DNA of 59,482 nt from Lysobacterales bacterium (GTDB lineage Bacteria; Pseudomonadota; Gammaproteobacteria; Xanthomonadales; SZUA-5). Numbering within the stretch: position 1 is the stretch's first letter; the number at the start of each line of letters is the position of its first letter. Under the pieces are notes generated by a model. That model saw nothing but the letters and a program-made list of their open reading frames with translations, did no database searches and had not been told where the DNA came from. Below are positions 22,401 to 28,286 of the stretch, one piece after another. The stretch is taken from positions 1 to 59,482 of the forward strand of contig JALHMH010000029.1 in the NCBI GenBank assembly GCA_022844165.1, read 5' to 3'. The position numbers and the translations under genes are program-made.

Positions 22401-24563
22401 GTTATCGGCATCCAGCCGCACACGAATGTTTGGACTACCCGGAACCAGCACGGGCGCAGCCAGATCACGGATGATCGTGCTGCTGGCACCGGCAGCCAAC
22501 AATGGGACGTCGCCCTGATCGAGTATTTGCCAGGCCCCGGCGTCGTAACGCACCTCAATGGCGTAACGCGAAACCGGCGCCGGTTGTTCGCCGCGATTCA
22601 TCGCGGTGAATCGCACTTCGATGTTCTGTCCCTGCACCGAAGGATCCGGTCGCACACCCAACTCACCTTGGACAGCCAGATCCGGCAACGACCGAATCGC
22701 CAGGTACTGCACGGCCCGCGCCGTTGCGGCGATGCCGCCATCCCAACTGCCATCGACTCGCTGCGTCGCCGTCAAGTGCGACTCGGCACTGATGACACGG
22801 GTGTCGGCGAGCATTGCGGCGGCACCGAATGCGGCGAGCGCGGTCGCGGTTTCGATCGCTGTGGCCGTGGCATCGCTGCCAAAACCGCCACTGATACGCT
22901 GCCAACGGAACAGCGCGTCTGCGTGGTGAGTTGTAGCGCTGGATCTGGCCAGCGCATGGACGGCCGCAGCCGTGGCCAAGAAGTCGCATGCACCGCCCGG
23001 TTGCAATGGCCAGCAGTTGTCTGTGGCATTGCGCCAGGCAAGCAAACGCGACTGCGCCGTTTGCAACGCCGAATTCGGAATGCTGCTCAACGTAGCGCGC
23101 GCTTCCGCCAACGCCCGCAGCGCGATGGCGGTGTCGAGAATCGCGCCGGTGTGCGCTGCGTCGAAACCGAAAGCACCGTCGCTGAGCTGACTCGCCAGCA
23201 GCGTATTGGCCGCCACTGTGCGCGCTTCGATACCGAGCCGATCGGTTCGCAACAAGGCCGCCAACTCATCGCGATTGTTGGCATTGGTTGCAACAAGGCG
23301 CGACGCCGCCGCAATCAACGCAGATTGGTGCGCTGTAGCCGCCGTTTCCAATGCGAGCACGGTATCGACGCTATCGACGATGCGCGTCGCCGCTTTGTCT
23401 TGCCAAAGATCATCGTTGCGTTGCGCCACCAGGAACTGGCGAGCGAGCGCCAGATCGGCGGTCGTTCGCAAGCCAGCAGTAGAACCGACGCCGATGGGCA
23501 ATCCACGTGGCGGCGCTTGCGAATCCGGCAAGGTGCCGAGCACCAGTTGGCCGCGCCCCCGAGTGATCGCCGCAAAGCGCGTTTGTGCATGCCCGCGCAA
23601 TTGCGTCACGCGATCAATGACCACGTCCGACGGCGGCCGATTGGCAGCCACCAGCAGTACCAGCGCTGCGGTGAACGACCGTTGCGTGTTCGGGTAAGCC
23701 GGCGCCCTGGGTCCGAGCGCCGCTAACACGCCGGCGGCGCTGACGGTCGCTTCGCTGCCCGACACCACTCTGCCGACGCTGGGAATTTCATCGCCGCTCA
23801 AGTCCGCCGTGACGATCAGGTGCGTGTCAGGCAGTTCATCGGCATCGAGAAATCCGCCCAGGTACAAATCCAGCGGACCGTAGGCATCGTGCACGACAGC
23901 CTCACGAAAGCGACCGTTGGGCAGTGCCTGCCAGCGTGCGCCAAACATGACGGATGCATCCGAATGGTACTTCGACGACCAGTGCCCACCGGCCGTCGCC
24001 AGTGCAACCGCGTCTGCGCCAGCACCGACGGAAAACGGTACATAAACACCCCACTGATGCATCACTTCGTGCATCAGCGTATCCAGCAATTGATCGTAAG
24101 CAGGTGCCGAAAAATTCGGCAACAACAGCCGACCGTGCAGATCGATGACCGCCTTCAAACGCCCTGCGCTACCGAACTCGGCGCTCAGGTCCATGATCGG
24201 GCGGCCAATGCCAACGACGTCGTTCGCGACCTGCCAATGCAATCCATTGACGTTGGCACCCAAATCCACGACGAAATCCGGCGCCACCACGATAAAGTCG
24301 TAGTGATCGCCTAACTCAGCCAGGACGGTCGTTGCCAGTGCCTGACGGCGCGCCGCGTCTGGGGTGCCGTCCGGCAAACGGGCGTCATAGCGGCTGTTGG
24401 TTTCGACGATCAAAAGATGCCCGGATCGCGTCGCTGAAAACGACTTCTGCATCTTCTCCGTCAGCGCCTGCGCTTTGGTCTCGATGACGTCTGCCGAGGC
24501 GCGACTGCCGACCAGGACAAATAACAGCGCGACGAATGGCAGGACGAAACAACGAGCGTTCAT
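7443..24563 (-). CDS. 5706-residue secreted multidomain protein with HExxH motif, CARDB, Ig/FN3 and FlgD-type repeats
   Basis: Signal peptide at residues 1-24 (ends GSRASA). The N-terminal domain carries HEVMHQWG at residues 165-172, a zinc-metalloprotease HExxH signature, followed by GGHWSSKYHSDASVMFG. Residues about 440-640 look like alpha/alpha-toroid (prenyltransferase/squalene-cyclase-like) repeats. Five CARDB-type beta domains follow at about 625-1200, each ending in a D.DN..E..E.NN pattern. FlgD-type Ig domains with SPNGDG motifs occur near 1211, 1848 and 2618, and TolB/WD40-like propeller stretches near 1300-1750 and 4000-4300. Many Ig/FN3 modules (DRTPP, DGTPP starts) fill 2700-3960, with one or two further CARDB-like domains near 4315. 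Three related modules of about 375 residues come near the C-terminus. The end holds FADGFEARS, then about 85 hydrophilic residues. It overlaps the upstream gene by four bases (ATGA) and the RHS gene by eleven. It probably acts outside the cell, as adhesin, stalk or protease; the function is not established. Confidence 0.93.
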   Translation of the reverse strand: MNARCFVLPFVALLFVLVGSRASADVIETKAQALTEKMQKSFSATRSGHLLIVETNSRYDARLPDGTPDAARRQALATTVLAELGDHYDFIVVAPDFVVDLGANVNGLHWQVANDVVGIGRPIMDLSAEFGSAGRLKAVIDLHGRLLLPNFSAPAYDQLLDTLMHEVMHQWGVYVPFSVGAGADAVALATAGGHWSSKYHSDASVMFGARWQALPNGRFREAVVHDAYGPLDLYLGGFLDADELPDTHLIVTADLSGDEIPSVGRVVSGSEATVSAAGVLAALGPRAPAYPNTQRSFTAALVLLVAANRPPSDVVIDRVTQLRGHAQTRFAAITRGRGQLVLGTLPDSQAPPRGLPIGVGSTAGLRTTADLALARQFLVAQRNDDLWQDKAATRIVDSVDTVLALETAATAHQSALIAAASRLVATNANNRDELAALLRTDRLGIEARTVAANTLLASQLSDGAFGFDAAHTGAILDTAIALRALAEARATLSSIPNSALQTAQSRLLAWRNATDNCWPLQPGGACDFLATAAAVHALARSSATTHHADALFRWQRISGGFGSDATATAIETATALAAFGAAAMLADTRVISAESHLTATQRVDGSWDGGIAATARAVQYLAIRSLPDLAVQGELGVRPDPSVQGQNIEVRFTAMNRGEQPAPVSRYAIEVRYDAGAWQILDQGDVPLLAAGASSTIIRDLAAPVLVPGSPNIRVRLDADNTINEGIEANNEAARSMTISPAPALPDFAVALGRVELAPNVVTTVPQTLNVSFVAENLGQAAVDDVPIRIYGWRFGELRALATIIRTLPAQGRVAISTSITIDDLDISRINVEIDPDNATVEANEANNRAEATIDRQPTVDLALLTAEVVLPQNPQQGTPTSVTLVVRNLGTRDSPTTRLRVSVRRPDNSVVILGEPQIQVAAGGSTTRNLPLTPTQSGAHRLLAAVDPDNAVVEIREDNNNVDLAFDVAASTLPNLRIDPAGWQSSPSPALQGQPATVRVRVHNNSAHNAVESTLELRSAPIATSDFTVLGRAPVGALAAGASVDVVVAIASIAAAGDQQLLARADVDNAIVEADESDNDGLQTLPVLALPNLQLTAVDTRTHPSAPAPGASVELTSIVRNTGQQPVASASIDLRDAVADVALAPAQTLSNLAAGESRTVTFNFTRPQNSSARIELTVDRANSVPEGREDDNKVVLNLAPVDADFYASEPFFSPNGDGIADATVIVSRLPTPSVQRLRIVASWGEEVASFESGGAVAQFSATWNGRRADNRVALDDRYDVILTDGNHQELKRLQVVLDTNRSPLVLAANSGHARLTPLSCDINAWPGASTYPVGAVTYPGSNVAFVRAANRTGAPASEGIYRIAEDGSPPRLLLARSATDTFDFQGWHLWMDSADALSLTFRAADGLHLRRISSRDGSALDPPLIVPNAVRYLGQLQSGHRIFLGATLIAVSPSGQAQSLPESAGMDSATVPVVGRERVLIRLLGEPLRFKLIGLNGAMDVDTGVTPHPQFGEFKYSRFSRAFYWATEDTPVFRGADPERVLRIDEQSGSLTALFSAEFGQENYSVSVSPSGARMLTTHGKAARARLWDLQSGTHTEVDLSPADPDAEPFNADYPLGLHVENVLWSPDESHVAGTYVAYQDIDRSTAGAIASRGFMILPNGETHAFDDLLPKHWLNGELQLLGRDNGVAVERGLGEWPLRPGIATPATQDPEALAGDGRIAWMRAFGSSPQCDGERVEALSSIANGLAGLRIEYEAALRTLLIRGDANDVNLAGYSVAYQRTGESTWTEIFAGIEPLDDTILGAWSPPAPGRYRVRLRTQDRAGNEAISEREVVWFSIEALGLVRADRQFISPNGDGVQDSVTLTYELRSPAEISIRIVDDAGSLVRTVERTHASAGTYTYTWDGRRASGEVLPDGLYRLLVNDRAVQVTIDNSLPVIQVSESLPGSATCQNADTGPFVRGFAGVLSIHAGDANWGEVRLQERRAGVWNNIYAIGNFGSNGVIEATASLTPAEVRSGEFRVLGTDRGGNLRSQSVALSGLGVQSGRLQAQNWSLPGRGELVVLQRPETTPPRMDLELLTSNPIGWVLERRTGSSAWISTPFQLVAASDVPERETSCFARSEFYARVPLGWLTSAKVQLRFRGPNGQTSNMVEIDPPPGDSTSGGSGGNAPGNQVELCEAVGASSAWVSVPLLQSAISAHWTDPRNGETTALQIIEQRPGRARLNLTGLPTGEFNVDVVTADGQYRSTVGRSEAMPPSPVIDQPLNGDRVCLGDNNAVAGEVRSMFVRSIEVEALIDGGSSRTFTGVERLPRPNGVGRANANPAAFSLGVEPVSGGDDGTAQLSIRSEFCGNLSPAVQRTVIVDSRVSVAQPRIGRSPSAVILPTVMTAGLARSAYLFSPNLQQAAHVVATAFEAMTVTAAVHAVGSRPTLTSVGWIGEWSAQGPALVTLPTRETTGGDVAWAWDGRINGAAAADGEYVFVLNAIDTCGHELRFVVPVGIDTTPPTIAWNAPAAGATIALFENLRATASDVYLRAVEFAVRGQGASTYTEIARIDVREGHEGPFVATHLWHNPLPPGTYRLRAKAVDRVGHESMVEREVIIPQRSPLITQAALTVPLISPNGDGVLDATELNWQQSRTGFTSVLVVDEGGNTLRTVQAQTLLNGTQTRGWDGRNDASTVLPDGRYFVRLRVIDPDQAALVDVADFPVIVDRTAPVIQRLAPAGSISNGRGAFTINLVEANPRLLTASATPPLPGLLTQFDGAGNIDLVNLDDVPEGSYQLNLVAEDAGGNRSTLVAPMIIDRTPPETSLTTPAANAYVTRLRGPIAVVGAASDTRLADWQLTLEGASSSSIATQNNAASGPVTVQWNGVAADGAYRLRLLARDTAGNSGFAETPIVLDNTPPLARIDAPSDNGFVGAIFDVAGAATDANIDSYEIAIAPRPNGSFTTLALGNEDASGVIASVGAPTNDGAYALRLRVADKAGTVSEDFVDVQIDQTPPPPANGLSAERQGQRAARLTIQASAHPDVVAWRVLRNGTAIGETSTTTYLDSDLNDGTYAYRVQALDRAGNASTPSNEARVRIDSTPPEVLITAPGAGERIGGNIAIAGRAYARDDFDRYELSVEVLQPPTAPSSIVQRASAVLGGLLGTWDSSAIATAPVRLHLRALDVSGNAAQVSTEVIIDNEPPAAPTGVAVVEQGGDVRVTWNANTETDLRGYLVYRDARLLQGSPDGDLRQLAIAQTNWLDVGVGDGVFAWRVAAIDTTGNLSAFSDPASLTRSGRPPRVNLIRPLDGTQFDTRVAVRGQSADQDLVEVIFESRSGTGAWAPFAPAFSSPPFDSDFVPAPRAFGPYQLRARSRDSEGLIDAAPPEITVEHRDLTAPPRPSALQVAVDGGDATLTWTAVVAEDLANYRVERAPGGGEFQLLTTVSSSTLSHVDAGLANGPYRYRVLAVDSFDNRSVPSPVVSALIYQPSVSQPFAPTLESSSEVRIGSPVAGNVEIEQTTASGTVSLPPTSIGAGQISPRTLALSDGENLFRFVIRDAQGQRSKATEISVLKSAIPPVPTGLTSTVNGYVATLGWTVANHLYPLGFRVLRGGLPVAPDVTTTPTTVAVQYGQEPPLPAPELNDEDLDSGFGIPAETPLGIDIDLASVAMITEIELLFAAPATMQVELRAGWRAVLVPLTASTQTESHSLRLTLAQPYRSTRLRLDVAAAAADYELREVRVRTRPVQSATELTETLTDGRHRYRVLTINEHAFSSAASEFHDVDVGDATPPAAPVLSGSVNSSTAQLTWTHPGTDLAAFWVFRGSTRIATLTDITRRSYDDPQLLNGAYGYQVYAVDAVGNTAESNLVVLTIDVGSLSPPVGLSATAVAGGGAIDLAWQPGAGLTPAGYRIRRSLAQDGPFTTLTDVATNQHRDTGLTNGTRYYYRVQARDAIGNLSAESNTASAVPFSDNPVISPLFVFPTRYGQSVTVPETQTVVTGRGQPGSTVQVGLARNIASAMVATQMASRNFSLVGDWSPDARHVVVSQALRRATDSAMLAALGPPCGDPQWLNAHDLLVCEVFSDRARIDRIRLPSLHRDTLLEQPQILGFRLSDDGRRLAVIGPTSIEWRLQPNGQWQTIAAASGISWGPRFDPSGRWIVWQSAAGLKRFDVETATTLDLPVELTGNARPSFAKRAPIVLVVGRVGAVTGVYSVHLGTGAATRISVEGASHADFNSDDTLLGVLSASEFRLLRWPDLAAVASLPTQDANDLRQLASDEWRLTFSEQTRIVQAPGTFRIDSQPLQFGENILAAIATLPGQPDSPPALPITVTVPSDGLPDLALRASDITLQPATGTPGSSVRIFTRVRNIGSAGSQATTLQLQLATPSGVSLAPIVVAVAPLASGAERVVAADTPVLQDSGAYSLTARVNPGASMPESSLANNAATRSLIVNADGLPELTLTLDRPVVVPGETLLGNAIVSAGGAAFNGQLRISVFDAQQVLVTQLLQQSINLTTPGASVDRGLQWSPGNVVAGRYLVRATLYSTSGQIVRERELPVDVSALRLLTLTLTPSQQAIAIGTSIDVSAALSYVVGNAVVDGAELRTQLLNASGVTVATRTQALATMTPGFSGSVPIAFISANLAPGAYQIRSEIWAGGQLAEGGAAVTLLASTAPPALSGRWVLPGAPLSAGQGASIGFEVRNTGGVALTDVPVRATVRRQLLDTPLATTDVSLSLQPGALQSGNVALPASAMTPGALLLILEVQSGPLRGVLDVRTVLVVDSEPPLVSIVAPQPGAIVRRQFDALVRAVDQQSFVSRTELSVASGAFQAMSLSGGSGGEYRGFVSVANDGPLALSARARDAYDNVGSTPAWSVIVDGTPPVIVISGVSEGQIYANPVTPVVQATDLHLASTTTLLNGQPFTSGTTISDDGDYTLVVIALDRAGNRSQETRSFVVDRTAPTVAFTFPAANAVINAASTDVRVQTEALAQVQLQRGSTQWQATAGANGSALFSAVPLNEGANLFRATAVDRAGNASPTPAELTVTRLTATVGLLTGSISAPTSMEPGSDLSGTAVLTSSAASPLENVAARLSLLSTATGQSIAQRQWTQTYIPNVAQPFAFSFATATLPLGGYALLLEAELRDSNGQLVWATLAQQALTLADLTPPNAMLVTPATNQLLPASFVAAATVDDALSPIDRVELVIDAQAPRPMSPSGGSAYSTSMSGLSDGDHTAQLRALDGAGNQRTEPPQARTFRIDGTPPTIDISGVLDGQLSASPLTPVIVVSDANPGSQSVTLNGQLFVSGTTINAEREHLLRVEATDAVGNSNQRELRFTIDLTPPPLAITSPVDGSATPQTVITLIASTEPNTDVVLLDTNPPYLVRSNAQGIATFPGIWLVPGENTLRLQSRDRAGNLSSIRQVRVLRLGDNTAPITAALTLPESLPHGQELIGNLRVTSTQNAGPQADELRLDVNRADGSNVVSLQWSRMLVLGEAVDLPFSLPSATWPAGTLQVNVHWRRAIAPTTPFTLIATRALGVLDEQAPTLTVTEPAVGAIVANPVVVSATAQDALSGVATVAVRVGDGDWQPLVKTGPPDHWRGTLSLPAPGPYVLMVRATDGAGNRRDVGPIPICRDEVWTGFADGFEARSGATGFEKSTCTEMPAVLKNWIESWGKRSQTSRASDAQGTSRAESADDKADDKSERGATRSSSSVFESGRFPWIGHAPAEADHAR

Positions 24564-24994
24564 GGCTGCGGCGTTTCCTGGTTCGCGGCTTTCGGAGTTG
24601 CCTGGTCGCCATCAGCGTTCGTCACAACCGCTTTGACCCTTTGCATATGCAGCGCTGCAACCGGTTCCGCGGGTGGCGAATGGTCGTCGATCAGGATTGG
24701 CGCAACCGATGGACTCAACGACAGCACAAAACGCTGGCTCGGTTGCAAGATTCGGCGCAGCTGCACGGTGCTTGCAGTGACGCGCTCCAGGCGCCATTGC
24801 ACCCCAAGATTGTCATCGCGCGCCACCAGCAACAGTTCGCCATCCAGCGAAAACACGGCATGTCCGAGCGCCGCGTCGGTCGCAATCAGCTGCGGCAACT
24901 CGGGCAATTGGTCGTCAGAAAAGCACCAGATCGGCCAAGCGCAAAAAAGCGACAAAGCTACGCGACGCAGCCAAGGCATCGGACGAGTGAACAC
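24560..24994 (-). CDS. Small exported protein of unknown function, first gene of the giant operon
   Basis: 144 residues from a GTG start, favoured by AAGGGGG five bases upstream; an in-frame ATG at 24979 is the alternative but has no ribosome site at the right distance. Residues 8-25 form a hydrophobic export signal (RRVALSLFCAWPIWCFS). The mature part has a short beta-rich segment (GHAVFSLDGELLLVARDD, then QLRRILQPSQRFVLSLSP) and a Pro/Ala-rich polar tail. It ends four bases inside the 5706-residue gene (ATGA), so the two are almost certainly co-translated. I do not recognise a family. Its position suggests an accessory or chaperone role for the giant protein, which is inference from context only. 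Confidence 0.75.
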   Translation of the reverse strand: MFTRPMPWLRRVALSLFCAWPIWCFSDDQLPELPQLIATDAALGHAVFSLDGELLLVARDDNLGVQWRLERVTASTVQLRRILQPSQRFVLSLSPSVAPILIDDHSPPAEPVAALHMQRVKAVVTNADGDQATPKAANQETPQP

Positions 24995-25024
24995 GTAACC
25001 CCCTTACGTGAGTGCTAACACATT

Positions 25025-25164
25025 GTTGAGAAACGCACTTCCTGTTCGCTTCTCAAGTCGCGCGTCTGGCACATGTCCGGACTCGCTCTCCATGGATCAA
25101 GCACTTACGTGCTCGACCCATGTGCGAACCATCCATGGTTCGCGCCCGCAGGCTGTTTCTCAAC
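25025..25164 (+). repeat. Repeat family A, copy 1: MITE-like element with inverted ends
   Basis: The element begins with GTTGAGAAAC (25025-25034) and ends with the inverse GTTTCTCAAC (25155-25164). It carries internal palindromes such as GAACCATCCATGGTTC. It is closely similar along its length to 52904-53043 and, inverted and shortened, to 47391-47492. It has no coding capacity. It lies only 30 bases upstream of the start of the giant operon, so it is probably within that operon's leader or promoter. Confidence 0.8.
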
Positions 25165-25561
25165 AGCCCGCTAAATCAACATCCAGAGCACGCAGTCGTG
25201 CTTAGGAATCAGGTTATTACAATCGACTGGAGTCGTCTACTTTGTGTGAAGATCGTGGCTCAGTCTGCAAACAACATCTGCCTGACACGGACAATGCGGC
25301 GCGCAAACAGAAAATGGCTCACGCCGCCCGACGTTTACCGGCACCGTGAACGAGCCGAAGACCCGTATGAACTCGGTGTCAACACCCGATGCCCGCGGCA
25401 CTATAAAGCTCGAGGCATCCCTGCTCTGTCGGAAACAGGCGCTTCTTGCTGTAGGAAAAGCACGCATTGTGTTGTAGGAATTTTCTGACAAAGGAGCTGC
25501 TGACCCGCTCAAAACCCAAAAGCGTTCGATGGCTCGTGGTCGCAAATACGATAGGTACCAG

Positions 25562-25612
25562 AGTCCTTGACGAAGCCGGATCGGCGGTCTGAGGCGAAGC
25601 CTCGCTGGATTT
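25562..25612 (+). repeat. Repeat family B, copy 1 (partial)
   Basis: Contains GTCCTTGACG followed closely by CGGTCTGAGGCGAAGCCTCGCT, the right end shared with copies at 40.7, 40.8 and 53.2 kb. The middle part present in the other copies, including AGCAATGCTCG, is missing, so this is a truncated or recombined copy. It lies about 45 bases upstream of truA. Confidence 0.7.
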
Positions 25613-25655
25613 TGCGTGCACCAAGTGAGGTCCAGCGCCAGCACAAGGTTATGCT

Positions 25656-26447
25656 GTGGCAATGAGCAACCTCCCCATCCGCCGCTATGCCGCTGGCATC
25701 GAATACGATGGCACGCGTTTTCTGGGCTGGCAGACACAAGACCAACAGCCGACCGTGCAAGCCACGGTGGAAGCGGCAATGTCGTTTGTCGCCAACGAAT
25801 CGCTGATGCTGACTTGCGCCGGCAGAACCGATACCGGCGTGCATGCGTTGGGGCAAGTTGCGCATTTCGAATCGCGCGCTGTGCGCACGCAACGCGCCTG
25901 GATTCTCGGTTCGAACACACGTTTGCCGGATGACGTCGCAATCAAATGGGTGCACGAAGTGCCAGCCGATTTCCATGCCCGGTACAGCGCCGTCGATCGT
26001 CGTTATCGTTATCGCATCGTGCGCTCGTTGACGCGCCCGGTGCTCGATCGGCATCAGGCGTTGTGGGCGTATTACGATATCGATGTGGCGCGCATGGATG
26101 CCGCGGCGCGCGCGTTGATTGGCGAACACGACTTTACGAGCTATCGCACGGTGGCGTGTCAGTCGCCAACGCCGATGCGACTCGTCAAACACATCGGCTT
26201 CTCGGAGACCGGCTGTATTCTTGACATTGAGTTCATCGCGAACGCCTTTTTGCATCACATGATTCGCAATATGGTCGGCAGTCTGTTGTTGGTGGGTCGC
26301 GGCGAACGGCCGGTGTCCTGGATCGGCGAGGTGCTCGCGGGGCGCAATCGCAAACTTGCAGGTCCAACGGCGAGTCCGCAGGGGTTGGTCTTTTTAGGCG
26401 CGCGTTATCCTGCGGCGTTCGGCCTGCCTGCAGAGCACTGCGCATGA
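25656..26447 (+). CDS. truA: tRNA pseudouridine(38-40) synthase TruA
   Basis: 263 residues from GTG at 25656, which has AAGG about seven bases upstream; ATG at 25662 is the alternative start. The catalytic motif GRTDTGVHA carries the nucleophilic Asp, and RRYAAGIEYDGTRFLGWQ is the typical N-terminus. FLHHMIRNMVG is the conserved C-terminal signature. TruA converts uridines 38-40 in the tRNA anticodon arm to pseudouridine. The gene ends in a four-base overlap (ATGA) with trpF, a truA-trpF link found in several gammaproteobacteria, so tRNA modification and tryptophan genes are probably co-transcribed here. Length is normal for the family. Confidence 0.96.
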   Translation: MAMSNLPIRRYAAGIEYDGTRFLGWQTQDQQPTVQATVEAAMSFVANESLMLTCAGRTDTGVHALGQVAHFESRAVRTQRAWILGSNTRLPDDVAIKWVHEVPADFHARYSAVDRRYRYRIVRSLTRPVLDRHQALWAYYDIDVARMDAAARALIGEHDFTSYRTVACQSPTPMRLVKHIGFSETGCILDIEFIANAFLHHMIRNMVGSLLLVGRGERPVSWIGEVLAGRNRKLAGPTASPQGLVFLGARYPAAFGLPAEHCA

Positions 26448-27085
26448 GGCGCGTGCGGATCAAGTTCTGCGGGTTCAAACGAGCGGAGGACGTGCAAGCC
26501 GCGGTTGCGCTTGGTGTCGATGCGGTGGGATTGGTGTTTGTACCTGGTAGCAAACGCGCGGTGGATATCGACGAGGCGCGTGCGGCAATTGATGGCGTGC
26601 CTCCGTTCGTCGCACGCGTCGGCCTGTTCATGGACAGCGACAGCGACCATGTCGGTGCGGTTTTGCGGAGCGTGGACTTGGACGTCCTGCAATTCCACGG
26701 CGGCGAATCGCCGGAATTCTGCGCGACTTTCGGAATGCCGTACATTAAAGCGGTGGCGATGGGCGACGCACCCGATGTGAGCGCCGAATGTACGCGTTTT
26801 GCCGCAGCGCGCGGCCTTCTGCTGGATGCCCACTGCCGCGGGCAACCTGGGGGCAGTGGTCGCGCCTTTGACTACTCGTTGATCCTCCCAGCCCTCGCTT
26901 CGCGTATTGTTCTGGCTGGCGGTCTTACACCGGAATCGGTCGCCGAGGCCATTTTGCAAGTCAAACCCTATGCAGTCGATGTCTCCAGCGGCATCGAATC
27001 GGCGCCAGGTCAGAAAAGCGTCGCGCGCATGCGGTCATTTATCGATGAGGTTGAACGTGCAAGTCGAGAACTTGTCGGCGGATAA
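26444..27085 (+). CDS. trpF: Phosphoribosylanthranilate isomerase TrpF
   Basis: 213 residues, a (beta/alpha)8 barrel enzyme that converts N-(5-phosphoribosyl)anthranilate to the carboxyphenylamino-deoxyribulose phosphate in tryptophan synthesis. The catalytic Cys is in IKFCGFKR near the N-terminus, where most homologues have KICG. The catalytic Asp is in [28 protein letters not shown] near the end is the phosphate-binding loop. The start overlaps truA by four bases, and the 3' end overlaps trpB by about 29 bases, an unusually long overlap that implies tight coupling. Confidence 0.96.
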   Translation: MRRVRIKFCGFKRAEDVQAAVALGVDAVGLVFVPGSKRAVDIDEARAAIDGVPPFVARVGLFMDSDSDHVGAVLRSVDLDVLQFHGGESPEFCATFGMPYIKAVAMGDAPDVSAECTRFAAARGLLLDAHCRGQPGGSGRAFDYSLILPALASRIVLAGGLTPESVAEAILQVKPYAVDVSSGIESAPGQKSVARMRSFIDEVERASRELVGG

Positions 27086-28286
27086 TGTCGACTACAACGC
27101 GCTGCCAGACGAGCGGGGTCATTTTGGTCCGTACGGCGGCAGTTTTGTGGCAGAAACGTTGATGCAGCCCCTGGCGGAACTGGCCGCTGCGTACGAACAC
27201 TATCGGCATGACCCCACCTTTATCGAAGAGCTGCGCCGCGACCGCAAGTACTATGTCGGCCGGCCGACGCCCATTTATCACGCCGAACGTCTAAGCAGAG
27301 AAGTTGGAGGGGCGCAGATCCTGCTCAAGCGCGAGGATTTGAATCACACCGGCGCGCACAAAATCAACAACACCATCGGTCAGGGTTTGCTCGCCAGGCG
27401 AATGGGCAAACGACGGATCATCGCCGAAACCGGTGCCGGGCAACATGGTGTGGCCAGCGCCACGGTCGCAGCGCGACTGGGCCTGGAGTGCGTGGTGTAC
27501 ATGGGCGCCGTTGATGTCGAGCGCCAGGCGATTAACGTGTTCCGTATGAAACTGCTGGGCGCCACGGTGGTACCGGTGCAAAGCGGCTCGAAAACGCTCA
27601 AAGACGCATTGAATGAATCGCTGCGCGACTGGGTGACCAACGTCGATCACACGTTTTACATGATCGGCACCGTCGCAGGGCCACATCCGTACCCGATGAT
27701 GGTGCGCGACTTCAACGCCATCACCGGCATTGAGGCGCGCGAGCAGATGCTCACCGAACACGGCAAGTTGCCGGATGCCATCGTCGCCTGTGTCGGTGGC
27801 GGCAGCAATGCGATCGGCATCTTCCACCCTTTTCTGAGCGACGCGGGCGTGGCGCTCATTGGCGTTGAAGCAGCGGGCGATGGCATCGAGACAGGCCGTC
27901 ATGCTGCCTCGCTTTCTGCCGGCGTTCCTGGCGTGTTGCATGGCAATCGTACTTATCTGATTACCGATGCGGATGGCCAGGTGATCGAAACGCACTCGGT
28001 GTCGGCGGGACTGGACTATCCCGGCGTTGGGCCGGAACACGCGTACTTGAAGGACTCGGGTCGCGCTCAATACGAACCGATCACCGATAGCGAAGCGCTC
28101 GCGGGTTTCCACCAATTGGCGTTGACCGAAGGCATTCTTGCAGCGTTGGAAAGTGCGCACGCAGTGGCATACGGCGTCAAGCTCGCGAAGACAATGCGCC
28201 CTGATCAAACGGTGCTGGTCAACCTCTCGGGACGCGGCGACAAAGACGTCAACACGATCGCGCGCCTGGAGGGCATCTCGCTGTGA
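27057..28286 (+). CDS. trpB: Tryptophan synthase beta chain TrpB
   Basis: The beta chain joins indole and serine to form tryptophan with PLP. The PLP lysine is in HTGAHKINN, and GGGSNAIG binds the cofactor phosphate. [17 protein letters not shown] is the typical start of the mature protein. I chose GTG at 27057 because GAGG lies six bases upstream; ATG at 27045 and TTG at 27051 are in frame. The frame stays open further upstream inside trpF, but that stretch ([10 protein letters not shown]...) is not TrpB-like. The product is 409 residues, normal for the family. The gene overlaps trpF upstream and trpA downstream (GTGA). Confidence 0.95.
   Translation: MQVENLSADNVDYNALPDERGHFGPYGGSFVAETLMQPLAELAAAYEHYRHDPTFIEELRRDRKYYVGRPTPIYHAERLSREVGGAQILLKREDLNHTGAHKINNTIGQGLLARRMGKRRIIAETGAGQHGVASATVAARLGLECVVYMGAVDVERQAINVFRMKLLGATVVPVQSGSKTLKDALNESLRDWVTNVDHTFYMIGTVAGPHPYPMMVRDFNAITGIEAREQMLTEHGKLPDAIVACVGGGSNAIGIFHPFLSDAGVALIGVEAAGDGIETGRHAASLSAGVPGVLHGNRTYLITDADGQVIETHSVSAGLDYPGVGPEHAYLKDSGRAQYEPITDSEALAGFHQLALTEGILAALESAHAVAYGVKLAKTMRPDQTVLVNLSGRGDKDVNTIARLEGISL

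Larger units (their letters stand above)
24995..25655. other. Non-coding interval between the giant operon and truA
   Basis: This 661-base gap separates divergent units. It contains repeat A copy 1 (25025-25164) and a partial repeat B (25562-25612). The part between them, 25180-25560, holds no frame with coding character and no RNA gene I recognise. Promoters for both directions should lie here; the AT-rich stretches near 25200-25250 and 25440-25500 are candidates, but I see no convincing -35/-10 pair. Confidence 0.5.

Noticed and set aside
24995..25655. CRISPR array or tRNA gene in the intergenic DNA
   Set aside because: The repeats here are single dispersed copies, not regularly spaced, and I found no cloverleaf or T-loop pattern in this or any other gap.
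25237..25941. A 234-codon minus-strand frame across the truA start
   Set aside because: Contains repeat-B-derived peptide also found in shadow frames at 40.9 and 53.2 kb, and is antisense to truA.
26907..27056. Upstream extension of trpB
   Set aside because: The in-frame extension lies within trpF, lacks TrpB similarity, and a GTG with a good ribosome site at 27057 gives the normal length.
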